Positions 63,150-64,000 of a DNA stretch of 64,000 nt are shown here, piece after piece. The notes below the pieces were generated by a model. That model was not told where the DNA came from and did not search any database. It saw only the letters and a list, made by a program, of their open reading frames with translations. Made by a program: the position numbers and the translations under genes. The stretch is from Phycisphaerales bacterium. GTDB taxonomy: Bacteria > Planctomycetota > UBA1135 > UBA2386. The stretch lies in contig JADCJE010000047.1 of the NCBI GenBank assembly GCA_020247305.1, forward strand, positions 62,001 through 126,000, read 5' to 3'. The number at the start of each line of letters is the position of its first letter. Position 1 is the stretch's first letter.

Positions 63150-64000
63150 GTGAGCGACGACTTGATGGGGGTGATCCTTGCCGCCGGCAAGGGCACCCGG
63201 ATGCGCCCGTTCTCCGAGCACTGGCCCAAGCCGGTGCTGCCCGTGCTGGGCAAGCCGCTGATGGCCTACCAGCTGGAGATGATGGCGGCGATGGGCATCC
63301 GCAAGGTGGTCGTCGTCATCGGCCACCTCGGGCACGAGGTCGTGCGCGCGCTCGGCGACGGCAGCCGGTGGGGCGTGTCGATCCAGTACGTCGAGCAGGA
63401 GGAGATGCTCGGCATCGCGCACGCGGTGTCGCGCCTGGAGAGCCACGTCGACCGGCCGTTCTTCCTGTTTCTCGGCGACATCTTCTTCGTCACCGAGAAC
63501 CTGCGGCACATGCTCGACCGCTTCCGCGCCGGCAACCTCGGCGGCGTGCTGGCGTGCAAGCGCGAGCCGAACCTCGAGGCGATCAAGCGCAACTTCGTCG
63601 TGCACACCGACGGCGCCGGCGTCGTCCACCGCGTGGTCGAGAAGCCGCGCTTCCCGCGCACCGACCTCAAGGGCTGCGGCATCTACCTCTTCGACCAGTC
63701 GTTCTTCGACGCCGTGCGCCGCACGCCGCGCACCGCGATGCGCAACGAGTACGAGATCACGGACTCGATCCAGATCTTCCTCGACGACGGCTACAAGGTC
63801 GAAGCGGCCGAGGTCGTCAAGGCCGACATGAACGTCAGCTACCCGGCCGACCTGCTGGACCTCAACCTGCTGCTCCTGCAGCAGAGCGGCAATGCGGACT
63901 GGCTCGCGCCCGACGTGAAGCTCGGCAAGGGCAGCGCGCTTGCGCGCAGCGTCGCGATGGCCGGCGCCGAGGTCGGCGACGGCTGCGTGCTGACGGAGTG
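63150..64000 (+). CDS. Sugar nucleotidyltransferase (partial, runs off window)
   Basis: The first 283 residues of a nucleotidyltransferase of the RmlA/GlmU-like group, which makes nucleotide-activated sugars. The start GTG 63150 has GGAG 7 bases upstream. Motifs: VILAAGKGTRMRPFSEHWPKP (pyrophosphorylase signature), PVLGKPLMAYQLE, FLFLGDIFF with the metal Asp, VVEKPRFPRTDLKGCGIY and NEYEITDSIQIFLDDGYKV. The frame is still open at the window end and has just entered a left-handed-helix-like region (LGKGSALARSVAMAGAEVGDGC). Exact sugar unknown. Confidence 0.88.
   Translation, partial: MSDDLMGVILAAGKGTRMRPFSEHWPKPVLPVLGKPLMAYQLEMMAAMGIRKVVVVIGHLGHEVVRALGDGSRWGVSIQYVEQEEMLGIAHAVSRLESHVDRPFFLFLGDIFFVTENLRHMLDRFRAGNLGGVLACKREPNLEAIKRNFVVHTDGAGVVHRVVEKPRFPRTDLKGCGIYLFDQSFFDAVRRTPRTAMRNEYEITDSIQIFLDDGYKVEAAEVVKADMNVSYPADLLDLNLLLLQQSGNADWLAPDVKLGKGSALARSVAMAGAEVGDGCVLTE

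Overview
The window reads as chromosomal DNA of a very high-GC bacterium, most likely a planctomycete (Planctomycetota), although no marker here proves it. Pointers are the ECF sigma / Cys-His zinc protein / membrane coiled-coil gene trio, large secreted delta-60 and FG-GAP repeat proteins, system II cytochrome c maturation, pseudopilin clusters, and many secreted proteins whose signal peptides end in A|Q. Coding density is high. Many neighbours overlap by 4 bases (ATGA or GTGA), so operons are common. No prophage, insertion sequence, integrase or CRISPR array was seen.

Layout. 1-4.0 kb (minus): an SDR oxidoreductase, a NatAB-type ABC exporter and a membrane protein. 4.2-8.1 kb: a HEAT-repeat membrane protein, pyruvate kinase and the rplM-rpsI ribosomal pair with the clearest sigma-70 promoter of the window. 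8.3-14.4 kb: a signalling block holding a degenerate GGDEF protein, an FHA-like protein, a small membrane protein, a non-RD Ser/Thr kinase, an ECF sigma factor, a probable zinc anti-sigma protein and a coiled-coil membrane protein. 15-23.5 kb: sucCD, tatA, a polyprenyl diphosphate synthase and a ResB/CcsA cytochrome c maturation operon headed by a lipoprotein. 23.5-31.7 kb: folD with an altered active site, a rhomboid protease, a large unknown secreted protein, serS, and four type II pseudopilin genes (G-H-I-J order, minus strand). 31.9-43.9 kb: an S9 peptidase, two thioredoxin-fold proteins without redox cysteines, an NHL propeller, comEC, coaD-ridA, and a double ABC ATPase overlapped by an unknown secreted protein.

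44.0-46.8 kb carries the most unusual gene, an MglA-type small GTPase fused to a sensor histidine kinase. It is followed by a 14-bp minisatellite, divergent tRNA-Lys and tRNA-His genes, and a receiver-like orphan. 47.2-53.5 kb: a half-length aldehyde dehydrogenase beside thymidine phosphorylase, a beta-lactamase-fold lipoprotein, and aconitase with a histone H1-like basic tail of about 115 residues. 53.8-64 kb: a 14-repeat delta-60 secreted protein, a lipoprotein, an overlapping rlmI-like/thiS and thiG/CPBP protease/gamma-carbonic-anhydrase-like run, an FG-GAP lipoprotein, and a sugar nucleotidyltransferase cut by the window end.

The best candidates for undescribed biology are the GTPase-kinase fusion and the aconitase tail. 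The signalling block and the catalytically altered enzymes come next. All functional calls rest on motif reading by eye; no database search was run.
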